Below, piece by piece: positions 8,936-19,823 of a stretch of 64,000 nt of DNA (within the stretch, counting starts at the first letter, position 1; each line of letters starts with the position of its first letter). Under the pieces are notes generated by a model, which saw only the letters and a list, made by a program, of their open reading frames with translations, ran no database searches and was not told the DNA's origin. The stretch is from Streptococcus pasteurianus (GTDB taxonomy: Bacteria > Bacillota > Bacilli > Lactobacillales > Streptococcaceae): NCBI RefSeq assembly GCF_004843545.1, contig NZ_CP039457.1:1392501-1456500 (forward strand), read 5' to 3'. Both the position numbers and the translations under genes were made by a program.

Positions 8936-10288
8936 TTAGTCAATACCGATTTCTTTACGAACAACGTCAGCAATGGTATCCACGTAATAGCTTACTTCTT
9001 CATCCGTTGGTGCTTCTGCCATGACACGAAGAAGCGGTTCAGTACCACTTGGACGCACTAAAATACGACCATTGCCATTCATTTCAGCTTCCATTTTGCT
9101 GATAATATCAGCGATAGCTGGTACTTCCATGGCTTTGCTCTTCATGCTATTTTCAACACGAATATTCACTAATTTTTGTGGGTAAATAGTAACTTCGGAA
9201 GCTAATTCAGAAAGTGATTTGCCAGTTTCTTTCATCACTTTTGCCAATTGAATAGCCGTTAACTGACCATCACCTGTTGTGTTATAGTCCATGATGATAA
9301 CATGACCTGATTGTTCACCACCAAGGTTGTAACCAGATTTACGCATTTCTTCAACAACGTAACGGTCACCAACTGCTGTAATCGCTTTGTTAATCCCTTC
9401 ACGGTCAAGCGCCTTGTGGAAACCAAGGTTTGACATAACCGTTGTAACGATAGTGTTGTGAGCTAATTGTCCACGTTCTGATAAATATTTGCCGATAATG
9501 TACATGACTTTATCACCGTCAACAATGTCGCCATTTTCATCAACAGCAATCAAACGGTCGCTATCACCGTCGAATGCCAAACCAACTGCTGCGCCAGATT
9601 CTTTAACCAATTCTTGCAATTGTTCTGGATGAGTTGACCCAACGCCATCATTGATGTTAAGACCGTCTGGCTTTTCACCGATAACAGTAATATCAGCATC
9701 CAAATCCAAGAAAACATCACGCGCTGATACAGAAGCAGCTCCGTTAGCGGTATCAAGGGCAACTTTCATCCCTTCCAAGCTAACACCTGTTGAAACAAGA
9801 AATTTTTCGTATTTACGAAGTCCTTCTGGATAGTCAACTAATGTTCCTAAACCTTCAGCTGAAGGACGTGGAAGCGTATCTTCTGGAGCGTCAAGTAATG
9901 CTTCGATTTCGTCTTCTTGGTCATCAGCCAATTTAAAACCATCGCCACCGAAGAATTTAATCCCATTATCCAATGCAGGATTGTGACTAGCTGAAATCAT
10001 GACACCGGCGCTCGCTTTTTCTGTACGAACTAGGTAAGATACCCCTGGAGTTGCTAAAACACCAAGTTTGTAAACTTCAATCCCAACAGAAAGAAGCCCA
10101 GCAACCAAGGCAGATTCTAACAATTCTCCTGAAATACGTGTGTCACGTGCCACAAATACTTTTGGACGTCCTGTTTCATGCTGACTAAGAACATAGCCAC
10201 CAAAACGTCCCAATTTAAACGCCAATTCAGGTGTCAATTCGACATTTGCTTCTCCACGAACACCATCTGTACCAAAATATTTTCCCAT
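8936..10288 (-). CDS. glmM: Phosphoglucosamine mutase GlmM
   Basis: 450 aa, normal length. Converts glucosamine-6-phosphate to glucosamine-1-phosphate for UDP-GlcNAc and peptidoglycan synthesis. The phosphoserine loop is visible as ISASHNP (about residues 97-103), the metal loop as DGDSDR, the sugar loop as GGEQSGH and the C-terminal phosphate-binding loop as RPSGTEP. N-terminus [15 protein letters not shown] is diagnostic; GGAGGAAGCG precedes the ATG. It lies downstream of cdaA-cdaR, the usual Firmicute cluster in which GlmM can bind and inhibit CdaA, separated by about 140 nt that contain a TATAAT, so it may also have its own promoter. Confidence 0.97.
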   Translation of the reverse strand: MGKYFGTDGVRGEANVELTPELAFKLGRFGGYVLSQHETGRPKVFVARDTRISGELLESALVAGLLSVGIEVYKLGVLATPGVSYLVRTEKASAGVMISASHNPALDNGIKFFGGDGFKLADDQEDEIEALLDAPEDTLPRPSAEGLGTLVDYPEGLRKYEKFLVSTGVSLEGMKVALDTANGAASVSARDVFLDLDADITVIGEKPDGLNINDGVGSTHPEQLQELVKESGAAVGLAFDGDSDRLIAVDENGDIVDGDKVMYIIGKYLSERGQLAHNTIVTTVMSNLGFHKALDREGINKAITAVGDRYVVEEMRKSGYNLGGEQSGHVIIMDYNTTGDGQLTAIQLAKVMKETGKSLSELASEVTIYPQKLVNIRVENSMKSKAMEVPAIADIISKMEAEMNGNGRILVRPSGTEPLLRVMAEAPTDEEVSYYVDTIADVVRKEIGID

Positions 10289-10429
10289 TATTCTACTAGC
10301 GAAAAATCGCTTCCTCCATTACTAAATTCATTTCCTAAGATAATCTAAAATAATAGTTGCATTATAAAAACCACATTTTCATCTTAAATTATCATTAATT
10401 CATTAATATATAGTCTTTGCTATTATCTA

Positions 10430-11386
10430 TTATTTTTTCGTTACTGTCAACTGAACAGTCACAACAGAAGGGTCAACAGTCACATTATTTGCTGATAAAT
10501 TCACGCTGACACTTGTGTCTTTTGTAACATTAGCAATATCAACATTAGCAACAACTTCATCCACCGCATCCAAAGCATCCTGACTACCAGAAATCGTTAC
10601 TTGGCTTTGGCTTAATTTGTATGAAATGTCAGAGATTTTATCACTCATCTCTCCTGTTGTTTTCACAGTTACTGGAACTGTTTTTGTCAATTTTTTCACG
10701 GTCACTTCTAATTTGGCTTTCGAAGGGTTAATAGCACTAGCTAAGATTGTGCCGTCTGCTGCCACAGCCTGCAAGGCTACGCGTCCACTGTAATTACTGT
10801 CCAACACTTCTGTTTCTGGCAATTTAGCAACCACATGGTCAATTTGGTCAATAATTGATTCCGAACTCGTGACTTCAACTTCAGAAATATTTGTTGAAAC
10901 TTTTTTCAACTCATAGCCAGTAGCCAATTGACTGGAATCTACTTCACCTTGAACTTCAAATGTCTTTGTTTTCTTTTTACCGATTGTTACTGAAATACTA
11001 CTTGGTGAGGTTGTCGCCGTAACTCCTGATGGCAAATCCGTCACTTGCAAAGGAACCGTCTGTGTCCCCTCACCCAAGTTTGTCAAATCAGCTACTACCT
11101 TAAAACTTCTTGTATCATTATTAATCTCAGAATCCAGTTTGACACGATTAATCGATGTCAGATAAACCTCTGTTTCATAAGAATAACCACTAATAAAATA
11201 CTTATCAGTATCATATTTAATATCAATGGGAACATTCTCCAAAGTATGGGTATAAGTTTCTGTTGCCCCCGATACTTGCGAGCCTGTCCGTGTGTAATTA
11301 CTTGATGTGGCTGTTAAAAATAAGAGAATGGAAAAGACAATAGATACAATAACCAACCAAAATTGACTATTGAAAAATTTCTTCAT
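10430..11386 (-). CDS. cdaR: CdaR, YbbR-domain regulator of c-di-AMP synthase
   Basis: 318 aa. One N-terminal membrane helix (FWLVIVSIVFSILLFLTA, about residues 8-26) anchors an extracytoplasmic region of repeated YbbR domains of about 80 residues (boundaries near 45, 130, 210 and 290). The ATG at 11386 overlaps the cdaA stop as ATGA, so the longer upstream start is rejected. YbbR/CdaR proteins bind CdaA and modulate diadenylate cyclase activity; the operon with cdaA and glmM supports that role here. Confidence 0.92.
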   Translation of the reverse strand: MKKFFNSQFWLVIVSIVFSILLFLTATSSNYTRTGSQVSGATETYTHTLENVPIDIKYDTDKYFISGYSYETEVYLTSINRVKLDSEINNDTRSFKVVADLTNLGEGTQTVPLQVTDLPSGVTATTSPSSISVTIGKKKTKTFEVQGEVDSSQLATGYELKKVSTNISEVEVTSSESIIDQIDHVVAKLPETEVLDSNYSGRVALQAVAADGTILASAINPSKAKLEVTVKKLTKTVPVTVKTTGEMSDKISDISYKLSQSQVTISGSQDALDAVDEVVANVDIANVTKDTSVSVNLSANNVTVDPSVVTVQLTVTKK

Positions 11387-12231
11387 TGTTTCTTCCTCCA
11401 AATCTTATGATACCAGTGTTCTTCTTCCTCTACTTCTGTGATTAATTGTGTTCGAAGAATAGCTTCAAAGTTTTCTTTGGTCAAATCGTGTAAGAATTCA
11501 CCTTTTGACGTAATTGAAATACCACCTGTTTCTTCTGAAACAACAATCGTTAAGGCATCAGAATTCTCTGACAGACCAATCGCTGCGCGGTGACGTGTCC
11601 CAAATTCTTTTGAAATCGCCATTGATTCTGACAAAGGAAGATAAGAACAAGCCGTCGCAATTTTATTGCCTCTGATAATGACAGCACCGTCATGCAAAGG
11701 CGTATTTGGAATGAAAATATTAATCAATAACTGACTTGAAATATCCGCGTCCAAAGGAATCCCTGTTGAAATATATTCCTGCAAAGTTTGCGTGCGTTCA
11801 ATTGAGATTAAAGCCCCAATCTTACGCGGACTCATGTAAGCCACCGATTTCACCAGTGCTTCAACCAACTTTTCCTCGTCACTCACTTGCTGTGTTTGTA
11901 GGAAAACTTGTGTTGAACGGCCAAATTTCTCAAGACCAGAACGAATTTCAGGAGCAAAGATAACCACACCCGCAATAACACCATAAGTGATGACTTGATT
12001 CATCAAGTAAGTAATCGTCGTAAAGCCAATCCATTCAGCTACAAACTTTAGTAAAATGAAGAACACGACCCCTTGAATCAAGGACATGATTTTCGTACCC
12101 GCAAGGGCTTTGATTAAACGATAAATAAAATACGCAACAATTAAAATATCCAAAATGTGAACGACAATTGTCCATGGGTTTTCAACTAAAGTTGCCCAAA
12201 ATTTAGCATCAATAGCCGTAAAATTACTCAT
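11383..12231 (-). CDS. cdaA: CdaA, diadenylate cyclase
   Basis: 282 aa membrane enzyme making c-di-AMP from two ATP. Three hydrophobic segments lie within residues 15-95 (VHILDILIVAYFIY, IQGVVFFILLKFV, VITYGVIAGVVIF). The DAC domain follows with the two catalytic signatures: DGAVII (DGA) and RHRAAIGLSE (RHR). The C-terminus is short and basic. Overlap of four bases with cdaR shows coupling. Its minus-strand promoter TGGTATAAT sits in the 105-bp divergent region with murT. c-di-AMP controls potassium and osmotic homeostasis in streptococci. Confidence 0.96.
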   Translation of the reverse strand: MSNFTAIDAKFWATLVENPWTIVVHILDILIVAYFIYRLIKALAGTKIMSLIQGVVFFILLKFVAEWIGFTTITYLMNQVITYGVIAGVVIFAPEIRSGLEKFGRSTQVFLQTQQVSDEEKLVEALVKSVAYMSPRKIGALISIERTQTLQEYISTGIPLDADISSQLLINIFIPNTPLHDGAVIIRGNKIATACSYLPLSESMAISKEFGTRHRAAIGLSENSDALTIVVSEETGGISITSKGEFLHDLTKENFEAILRTQLITEVEEEEHWYHKIWRKKQ

Positions 12232-12321
12232 ACATGCATCTCTTTTCTCTAACTAATTAAAACTACCTTTCTATTATACCACGTTTAAAACAGATTTTCT
12301 TTATTAGAATATATCTTTTTG

Positions 12322-12330
12322 TGGTACAAT
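12322..12330 (+). promoter_or_regulatory. Extended -10 promoter of murT (leaderless start)
   Basis: TGGTACAAT, then ATTTCT, then ATG at 12337. The spacing puts the transcription start on the initiation codon and no Shine-Dalgarno is available downstream of it. Confidence 0.75.
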
Positions 12331-12336
12331 ATTTCT

Positions 12337-13680
12337 ATGAAAGTAAACACACTTATGGGAATCACGGCTGGGAAGTCAGCTCACTTTGTCCTTTCAAAAA
12401 TGGGACGTGGCTCAACCTTGCCTGGAAAAATCGCCCTCAAATTCGACAAAGATATTTTAGACACTATCGCTAAAGATTATGAAATCGTTGTGGTAACAGG
12501 AACAAACGGTAAAACTTTGACCACTGCTCTTACAGTTGGGATTTTACGTGAAGCTTTTGGTGAAATCGTCACAAATCCAAGCGGTGCCAATATGATTACT
12601 GGGATTACTTCAACTTTCTTGACAGCCAAAAAAGCCAAATCTGGTAAAAAAATTGCCGTGCTTGAAATCGACGAAGCTAGTCTGCCAAAAATCACAGAAT
12701 ACATCACACCAAGTCTCTTTGTATTCACCAATATTTTCCGTGACCAAATGGACCGTTACGGTGAAATTTACACCACTTACCAAATGATTTTAGACGGTGC
12801 TGCCAAAGCTCCAACAGCAACAATCTTAGCCAACGGAGACAGCCCACTTTTCAATTCTACAAACGTGGTAAATCCTGTTAAATATTATGGCTTTGACACT
12901 GAAAAACACACTCCAGAACTCGCACACTATAATACCGAAGGAATTTTGTGTCCACAATGTCAGCAAATTCTAAAATACAAATTGAACACCTATGCAAACC
13001 TTGGTGATTATGTCTGTGACAATTGTGGTTTCCACCGTCCAAAACTCGATTATGCCTTGACAGAATTGACGAAAATCACCAATACAACTTCTGAATTTGT
13101 CATTGACGGTCAAGATTACAAAATCAACGTCGGTGGTCTCTATAACATTTATAACGCTCTTGCTGCGGTGTCTGTTGCTGAATTTTTCGGAGTTGCTCCT
13201 GAAAAAATTAAAGCTGGTTTTGATAAGAGTCGCGCCGTCTTTGGACGCCAAGAAACCTTTAAAATCGGTGATAAATCTTGTACTTTGGTTCTCATTAAAA
13301 ACCCAGTTGGCGCTAGTCAAGCACTTGATATGATTAAATTAGCCCCTTATCCATTTACACTTTCTGTCCTACTCAATGCCAATTACGCTGACGGAATTGA
13401 TACCAGTTGGATTTGGGATGCTAACTTCGAGGCTGTTTTAGATATGGATATTCCTCAAGCATTTGCAGGCGGTGTTCGTCATTCTGAAATTGCTCGTCGT
13501 TTGCGTGTGACAGGCTACGATGAAAACAACATCACCGAAGCCGAAAGTCTCGAGGATATTATGGCATTAATTGAATCACAAACAACTGAGCACGCCTATA
13601 TCCTTGCAACTTATACCGCCATGTTACAATTCCGAGAAATTCTAGCTAGTCGCCATGCCGTTGGAAAGGAGATGAATTAA
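12337..13680 (+). CDS. murT: MurT, lipid II isoglutaminyl synthase subunit
   Basis: 447 aa, Mur-ligase-like subunit of the MurT-GatD enzyme that amidates D-glutamate in lipid II. The P-loop is [14 protein letters not shown] (residues about 50-63). A four-cysteine zinc ribbon inserted in the middle domain is clear: CPQCQQ and CDNCGF (about 205-232), characteristic of MurT. The C-terminal DUF1727 region follows. An in-frame upstream ATG at 12319 overlaps the promoter and is rejected; MKVNTLMG at 12337 fits homologues. gatD starts 2 nt after the stop, so the two form an operon. Confidence 0.95.
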   Translation: MKVNTLMGITAGKSAHFVLSKMGRGSTLPGKIALKFDKDILDTIAKDYEIVVVTGTNGKTLTTALTVGILREAFGEIVTNPSGANMITGITSTFLTAKKAKSGKKIAVLEIDEASLPKITEYITPSLFVFTNIFRDQMDRYGEIYTTYQMILDGAAKAPTATILANGDSPLFNSTNVVNPVKYYGFDTEKHTPELAHYNTEGILCPQCQQILKYKLNTYANLGDYVCDNCGFHRPKLDYALTELTKITNTTSEFVIDGQDYKINVGGLYNIYNALAAVSVAEFFGVAPEKIKAGFDKSRAVFGRQETFKIGDKSCTLVLIKNPVGASQALDMIKLAPYPFTLSVLLNANYADGIDTSWIWDANFEAVLDMDIPQAFAGGVRHSEIARRLRVTGYDENNITEAESLEDIMALIESQTTEHAYILATYTAMLQFREILASRHAVGKEMN

Positions 13681-13681
13681 A

Positions 13682-14470
13682 ATGACTTACACTTCGCTAC
13701 AATCTCCTAACACAAAAGATTACAACTATGAGTTAAACGTTGCCCACCTTTACGGCAATCTGATGAATACCTACGGTGACAATGGTAATATCCTCATGAT
13801 GAAATATGTCGGTGAAAAGCTTGGAGCTAAAATGACCTTTGACATTGTTTCATTAGGAGATACCTTTGATGCTGACTACTACGATATGGTTTTCTTTGGT
13901 GGTGGTCAAGACTATGAACAAACTATTGTCGCCAAAGACCTTCCACGTAAGAAAGAAGCCATTGCTGATTTCATCAACAAAGACAAAGTCATTCTAGCTA
14001 TCTGTGGTGGTTTCCAACTCCTTGGTCAATACTATGTTCAAGCCAATGGTGAAAAAATCAATGGTATTGGTGTTATGGGACATTACACCCTCAACCAAGA
14101 AAATAATCGTTTCATCGGAGATATAAAAATCCATAACGATGAATTTAACGAAACTTACTATGGTTTTGAAAATCACCAAGGTCGAACATTCTTGTCTGAT
14201 GACGAAAAACCACTTGGTATCTGCGTTTACGGAAATGGTAACAACAAAGAGGACGGCACTGAAGGTGTTCATTATAAAAATGTCTATGGCAGCTACTTCC
14301 ACGGACCTATCCTCTCACGTAATGCCAACCTTGCTTACCGCCTAGTGACAACAGCTCTAAAAAATAAATACGGTTCTAGTATTACACTACCAAGTTACGA
14401 TGACATTCTTTCAAAAGAAGTCACCGAAGAGTATGCCGATACTAAAAGTAAAGCTGAATTTGAAAAATAA
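13682..14470 (+). CDS. gatD: GatD, glutamine amidotransferase of lipid II amidation
   Basis: 262 aa class I (CobB/CobQ-like) glutaminase that supplies ammonia to MurT. N-terminal substrate-binding block [15 protein letters not shown], the nucleophile cysteine in [14 protein letters not shown] (about residue 103) and the catalytic His in [13 protein letters not shown] are visible. It is coupled to murT (2-nt gap, GGAGATG ribosome-binding site inside the murT end). The C-terminal extension after about residue 235 is polar. Its natural terminator, starting at 14475, has been split by the IS element that follows. Confidence 0.95.
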   Translation: MTYTSLQSPNTKDYNYELNVAHLYGNLMNTYGDNGNILMMKYVGEKLGAKMTFDIVSLGDTFDADYYDMVFFGGGQDYEQTIVAKDLPRKKEAIADFINKDKVILAICGGFQLLGQYYVQANGEKINGIGVMGHYTLNQENNRFIGDIKIHNDEFNETYYGFENHQGRTFLSDDEKPLGICVYGNGNNKEDGTEGVHYKNVYGSYFHGPILSRNANLAYRLVTTALKNKYGSSITLPSYDDILSKEVTEEYADTKSKAEFEK

Positions 14471-14523
14471 CCTTAAAAGGATTGCAGTTTATTGAAGTGA
14501 CCCCCAAATGTTAGACTAAATAT

Positions 14524-15423
14524 TTAAGTTAAGGATTGAGTTCTGTATTGCACAGGACTTAGTCCTTTTAATGTAAGTTTGATTCGTTTAGTGTTGTAGT
14601 AGTTGATATATTCTGAAATAGCTGTTTTCAATGTTTCGAGGGAAGTAAATTCCTTCTCAAACCCATAAAACATTTCTGTCTTCAATGTTCCAAAGAAAGA
14701 TTCCATCATGCCGTTGTCTAAGCTATTTCCTTTACGCGACATGGACGGTCTCATTCCATGCTCCTCAAGAAAATGATGGTAGTAAGTGTGTTGATATTGC
14801 CATCCTTGGTCACTATGTAAAATAGTGCCCTGATAAGTTTGTTCAGGAAAAGCCTCGGAAAGCATCGTTTTAAGTTGTTGTAAGTTTGGCGAGGTAGATA
14901 AATTATATGCAATAATCTCACTGTTAAAGCCATCAAGAACTGGTGATAGATACAATTTTTGATTACTAGCAGGGATTGAAAACTCTGTTACATCGGTATA
15001 ACACTTCTTAAGTGGTTGGGCAGCTTTAAATTGACGCTTAATGAGATTATCAGCTTTCTTGCCCACCTCACCTTTATAAGAGTTATAGCGACGTTTCGCA
15101 CGGATTCTAGCTTTCAAACCAAGTTCTGTCATCAGACGTTGAACTTTCTTATGGTTAACTTTATAGCCTCGATTTTTAAGTTCGAGGTGAATTCTACGGT
15201 AACCATATCTCCCTTTGTTCTCAGAATAAATATCTTGAATAGCTTCTTTTAATTCTTTGTTTTTATCTACCTGGGTTAGACGTTTAACCTGATAATAGTA
15301 GGTTGATCGAGACAGCTTCAAAATATTAAGTAGGATTCTTAAATCAAATACATTGATTAGTCCTTGAATGATTTCTGTTGCTCTTTGAGCCTTGCTTCGT
15401 CCCTCAATCGGAGTTCTCTCAAC
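14524..15423 (-). CDS. IS3-family transposase OrfB (made by -1 frameshift from OrfA)
   Basis: DDE integrase half of the transposase. Catalytic residues are in [10 protein letters not shown] (D), [10 protein letters not shown] (D) and [11 protein letters not shown] (E), with the HTH_21-like region ([16 protein letters not shown]) before the core. The frame is open without a stop back to the A6G slippery run (15429-15423) inside orfA, so the natural product is an OrfAB fusion in which AAAAAAG slips by -1 and continues [12 protein letters not shown] free OrfB from the TTG at 15321 would lack a good ribosome-binding site. Ends at TAA 14526-14524. Confidence 0.9.
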   Translation of the reverse strand, partial: VERTPIEGRSKAQRATEIIQGLINVFDLRILLNILKLSRSTYYYQVKRLTQVDKNKELKEAIQDIYSENKGRYGYRRIHLELKNRGYKVNHKKVQRLMTELGLKARIRAKRRYNSYKGEVGKKADNLIKRQFKAAQPLKKCYTDVTEFSIPASNQKLYLSPVLDGFNSEIIAYNLSTSPNLQQLKTMLSEAFPEQTYQGTILHSDQGWQYQHTYYHHFLEEHGMRPSMSRKGNSLDNGMMESFFGTLKTEMFYGFEKEFTSLETLKTAISEYINYYNTKRIKLTLKGLSPVQYRTQSLT

Positions 15424-15872
15424 TTTTTTAGTACGGCATTCTCCGCTCTAAGGTACTCATTTTCATATTGAAGACGCTCTAATTCAGTCATTTCTTCAAG
15501 TTTTTTCTTTGGTTTGCGTCCCATCTTTACAGGTCTCCCTCTTGATTTCTCAAGAATAGTATACCCGTTTTTCTTGTATTGCGCTATCCAATTAGGAAGC
15601 ATTCCCTTATTTGGTAATCCATAATCTAGAGAAACCTCTAGCTGAGACCTACCTTTCATCAGAACTTCGTTTATGATTTCCTGCTTTAGTTCAGGAGAAT
15701 AATACCTATTTTTCCTTTTACAAACACTTTCCAATCCGTGTATATCAATGAGGCGGACCATGTATTGAAGGTTATACTTACTAATATTAAATGTTTGACT
15801 GATTTTAGGCCATGTCCAACCAGATTGTCGTAAGCGATAGATTTCAATTTTATCTTCATAACTTAATTTCAT
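15357..15872 (-). CDS. IS3-family OrfA, DNA-binding transposase subunit
   Basis: 171 aa from the ATG at 15872 ([18 protein letters not shown]). Two helix-turn-helix units lie in residues 5-110 ([37 protein letters not shown]), followed by a coiled-coil leucine zipper ([20 protein letters not shown]) that mediates oligomerisation in this family. GGGGTG seven bases upstream is a likely ribosome-binding site but lies inside the 16-bp hairpin at 15880-15918. A TTG at 15887 is in frame but lies within that hairpin. The A6G frameshift site is at 15429-15423. Confidence 0.9.
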   Translation of the reverse strand: MKLSYEDKIEIYRLRQSGWTWPKISQTFNISKYNLQYMVRLIDIHGLESVCKRKNRYYSPELKQEIINEVLMKGRSQLEVSLDYGLPNKGMLPNWIAQYKKNGYTILEKSRGRPVKMGRKPKKKLEEMTELERLQYENEYLRAENAVLKKLRELRLRDEARLKEQQKSFKD

Positions 15873-15879
15873 AGAAAAA

Positions 15880-15918
15880 CACCCCAAAAGTTAGATTTGT
15901 TGTCTAACTTTTGGGGTG
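15880..15918 (-). repeat. Perfect 16-bp inverted repeat at the IS end, over the orfA ribosome-binding site
   Basis: CACCCCAAAAGTTAGA (15880-15895) and TCTAACTTTTGGGGTG (15903-15918) are perfect inverted copies around a 7-nt loop. The outer arm belongs to the terminal repeat. On the minus strand the inner arm ends GGGGTG followed by TTTTTCTATG, so the hairpin both hides the ribosome-binding site and looks like a terminator for transcripts entering from outside. Confidence 0.85.
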
Positions 15919-16083
15919 CAGGTCAATCGCAGTCCTTTTTCTTTGTAGCCAAGCTTCCTAATTACCATAACAAAGTCACTTTAATCAAAAATTAAGCACT
16001 TTAAAATAGAGATTATTAAGCATTTCTAGCCATATTAAAAATTAGCACAAGACTTAACTGCCCCTTTTTTGCCCCTTAAACAC

Positions 16084-16116
16084 AAAAAAAGAGCCTATTT
16101 GAAATAGATAGGCTCT
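16084..16116 (-). terminator. Terminator of eno
   Basis: Minus-strand hairpin GAGCCTAT...ATAGGCTC (16115-16091) followed by a run of T (16090-16084). It lies 23 bp after the eno stop. Confidence 0.85.
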
Positions 16117-16138
16117 CAAAACGTTGATATATCAACGA

Positions 16139-17508
<1,370 letters not shown>

Positions 17509-17646
17509 ATAAAAACGAGAAATTTTGAAAAACCAATTTAACTTTCATGCCTTTTTTCAAAATACTTTATGCGCTTACGGCTGAGAAATGACAGTTTAGT
17601 AAATTTAACTTATAATGAAGTTAAGAAATAATCGAGGTTAAATAGT

Positions 17647-18096
17647 ATGAGTGATTTAGAAAGTAAAGTTTTACATGCTGCTGCAGGGGAGAATCGACTT
17701 AATCCTGATGAACAACGACGCTATTTTGGAACATTTGCTGAACGCGTGGTCTTGTCAATACTGCTTGATGACAGTCGTTTGGAAGATACTAAAGCACGTT
17801 TCGAGGACATTTTAAAACATTTAGCGAGTGATTATGACATGTTATTTGTCAAAATTTCACCAAAATTGGCGGTCGCCGACCAATGTTACTATATGAAAAT
17901 AGCGCAAAATCTTGAAATTCAAGCAACAATCGTTGATGAAAAAAATGCGCATTCACCTTATGGGATTATCGTTCATTCGAATCAAGCTGAAAATGTTGAC
18001 AATCCACTGTTAGCAGTGCGTTTTCCACAAACACATGACAAACCAAAAGAAGTCCCTAAAAAGGGCTTCTGGTCAAAATTATTCAATAAAGATTAA
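17647..18096 (+). CDS. YueI family protein (DUF1694)
   Basis: 149 aa soluble protein of unknown function. N-terminus MSDLESKVLHAAAGENRLNPDEQRRYFGTF and the block GTFAERVVLSILLDDS are characteristic of DUF1694/YueI, a family found beside eno in many streptococci. The C-terminus ends with a basic, proline-containing tail (KEVPKKGFWSKLFNKD). GAGG precedes the ATG and a TATAAT lies about 30 bp further upstream. The stop overlaps by four bases with the convergent glycerate kinase stop, so the two genes have no terminator between them. Confidence 0.85.
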   Translation: MSDLESKVLHAAAGENRLNPDEQRRYFGTFAERVVLSILLDDSRLEDTKARFEDILKHLASDYDMLFVKISPKLAVADQCYYMKIAQNLEIQATIVDEKNAHSPYGIIVHSNQAENVDNPLLAVRFPQTHDKPKEVPKKGFWSKLFNKD

Positions 18097-19208
18097 CGTT
18101 TGGTAAAGGCTAGTAGATTGCCAATATTTTGGGCGGTGCGTTCTAGATTTTGAGGAGCCTGCGCTAGCGTATTTTCCAAAGAATCGACGTCTGATATAAT
18201 CGGAAAAGCTGCTTGAATATTAGCAACTGGAAAGTCTGGCAAATCATCTTTTAAGCTACCGCAAATGGCAATGACTAATTTGCCTCTTGGCGTACGACTA
18301 GCAACGCCAACAGGGGCTTTCCCAGACAAACTTTGTTTATCCATGCGTCCCTCACCAACAATGACGACATCCGCAACTTGGACTCGACGGTCAAAGTTGA
18401 GCATATCAAGAACTGCGTCGATACCAGAGATAATTCGTCCACCGGTAAATGCAGCTAGCCCTGCTGCCATTCCGCCGCCTGCTCCTGCTCCCGCTAAATC
18501 GAGGATTACTGGGAAGAAGCTTTGGTAAAATTGCTCCATATCCTTATCAACACTTGCGAATTTTTCGTTCGCAAGTCCTTTTTGACCACCAAAAACATAG
18601 GTTGCGCCATTAGGACCGCATAGTGGATTGGTAACGTCAGTAATAATTGTTAGCTCAACTTGTGATAAATCCCAATGGTAATCTTCATAGGAAATCGTTG
18701 TGATGTTTCCAAGATTATCACCAACTGCAGCAACTTCTTGACCAGACTCGTCAAAGAAACGATAGCCTAATCCTGCTGCCATTCCAATACCACCATCATT
18801 AGTGGAACTGCCGCCAACACCAATCATGATTTCTTTGGTACCAAGGTCAACAAGATGTCCAATCATTTCACCGACACCTTTTGTCGTTAATGTTAGCGGA
18901 TTGCGCTTATCAAGTGGAACTTTTTCCAAGCCACATATGTCAGCCATTTCAAAAACAGCTAATTGACCATTGGTCGCATAGTGAGCTTCCACAGGCTGAC
19001 CTAATGCTCCCGTAACAATATGGCTATCACGCCTTAGGTGCAAGCCATCAGTTAAGGTCTCCAAGGTTCCTTCGCCACCATCGCCAATCGGCATTAAGTC
19101 AAAAGTCGCATTTGGCAGTGCTTTTTTTAATCCCCTTTGAATGGCTTTTGCCGCATCGAGGGCAGATAAACTTTCCTTAAATGAATCGGGTGCTATCAAT
19201 ATGTGCAT
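18093..19208 (-). CDS. Glycerate kinase
   Basis: 371 aa, GarK/GlxK family, phosphorylates D-glycerate (2- or 3-phosphoglycerate product not decidable here) and thereby feeds lower glycolysis next to enolase. N-terminus MHILIAPDSFKESLSALDAA, MPIGDGGEGTLETL, IGVGGSSTNDGGIGMA (glycine-rich nucleotide-binding) and VGEGRMDKQSLSGKAP are the family signatures. Full length. Convergent with yueI (overlapping stops) and divergent from the NUDIX gene at 19282. Confidence 0.92.
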   Translation of the reverse strand: MHILIAPDSFKESLSALDAAKAIQRGLKKALPNATFDLMPIGDGGEGTLETLTDGLHLRRDSHIVTGALGQPVEAHYATNGQLAVFEMADICGLEKVPLDKRNPLTLTTKGVGEMIGHLVDLGTKEIMIGVGGSSTNDGGIGMAAGLGYRFFDESGQEVAAVGDNLGNITTISYEDYHWDLSQVELTIITDVTNPLCGPNGATYVFGGQKGLANEKFASVDKDMEQFYQSFFPVILDLAGAGAGGGMAAGLAAFTGGRIISGIDAVLDMLNFDRRVQVADVVIVGEGRMDKQSLSGKAPVGVASRTPRGKLVIAICGSLKDDLPDFPVANIQAAFPIISDVDSLENTLAQAPQNLERTAQNIGNLLAFTKR

Positions 19209-19281
19209 GGTACCAACTCCCCTTCATATGTTACTATATATACTATTATATAATTTTTTGAACGAAAGAGGTTAGAAAAAC

Positions 19282-19776
19282 ATGGAAAAATGGGATGCTT
19301 ATTTAGCAAATGGGCAAAAAACAGGTCGTATCTTAACGCGTGGTCAGTCAATTCCTGATGATTTGTACCACTTGGCAGTAGATTGTTTGGTGCAACATGT
19401 TGACAATGATATTTTGTTTGTGCAAAGACATTTAGAAAAAGAGGCTTTTCCAGGATTTTTTGAAGCTAGTGCAGGTGGCTCTGCTCTTTATGGTGAGGAT
19501 TCTAAACAAGCTGTTCGACGTGAGTTGCTGGAAGAAACTGGGCTTCTACCAGTTGAATTAACATTTTCAAAAAGGACTGTTTACAAAGATGACAATTGTA
19601 TCATGGATAGCTACCTTGCTCTGGTAAATTCTCCCAAAGATACCATAACTCTCCAAAATAGCGAAACCATTTCGTACCAATGGGTGGCAAAAGAAAAGTT
19701 AAAAGCATTTTTAGAAACACACCCAGTCGTTCCACTACACCGCTTACTGATAGAAACATTATTTTTAGATGATTAA
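19282..19776 (+). CDS. NUDIX hydrolase
   Basis: 164 aa. The NUDIX box starts at GGSALYGEDSKQAVRRELLEETGL (about residues 67-90) with intact RE and EE. The N-terminus (WDAYLANGQKTG) and overall length resemble the Idi-like/YfcD NUDIX group, often annotated as isopentenyl-diphosphate isomerase-like, but the Cys and Glu of true IDI are not evident, so the substrate is open. GAGGTTAG precedes the ATG. Single gene, ended by the terminator at 19775-19809. Confidence 0.85.
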   Translation: MEKWDAYLANGQKTGRILTRGQSIPDDLYHLAVDCLVQHVDNDILFVQRHLEKEAFPGFFEASAGGSALYGEDSKQAVRRELLEETGLLPVELTFSKRTVYKDDNCIMDSYLALVNSPKDTITLQNSETISYQWVAKEKLKAFLETHPVVPLHRLLIETLFLDD

Positions 19777-19809
19777 GAGGCTAGGATTTTATCCCTAACC
19801 TCTCTTTTT
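19775..19809 (+). terminator. Bidirectional terminator between NUDIX gene and pulA
   Basis: AGAGG-C-TAGG (19776-19785) pairs with CCTA-A-CCTCT (19793-19803), followed by CTTTTT; the A-rich side serves the convergent pulA. Confidence 0.75.
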
Positions 19810-19823
19810 GTGCCTACTGTAAG

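Larger units (their letters stand above)
14498..15920 (-). mobile_element. IS3-family (IS150-type) insertion sequence, apparently intact
   Basis: 1423 bp with imperfect terminal inverted repeats, TGACCCCCAAATGTTAGAC at the left and TGCACCCCAAAAGTTAGAC at the right (16 of 19 match), both ending in the TG...CA typical of the IS3 family. It contains orfA (helix-turn-helix) and orfB (DDE integrase) linked by an A6G frameshift signal. No stops or frameshifts damage either ORF, so it may still be mobile. The flanks (AAG left, GGT right) do not show a clear target duplication. Confidence 0.9.
14475..15940 (+). terminator. murT-gatD terminator split by an IS element
   Basis: AAAAGGATTGC (14475-14485) is complementary (one G-T pair) to GCAGTCCTTTT (15929-15939), which is followed by another T. 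Rejoined without the IS, these make an 11-bp hairpin with a T tract just after the gatD stop. They now lie about 1.44 kb apart on either side of the IS, so the hairpin can no longer form during normal transcription. Confidence 0.7.

Noticed and set aside
14491..15928. Target site duplication flanking the IS
   Set aside because: Flanking triplets AAG and GGT differ and no other offset within a few bases gives a convincing direct repeat.
15941..16083. Attachment site or remnant gene between the IS and eno
   Set aside because: AT-rich sequence with no ORF, repeat or integrase nearby; CCCCTTTTTTGCCCC is a short chance mirror repeat.
18060..18085. Hairpin AAGTCCCT...AGGGCTT as a terminator
   Set aside because: It lies within the yueI coding region before the stop and lacks a T tract.
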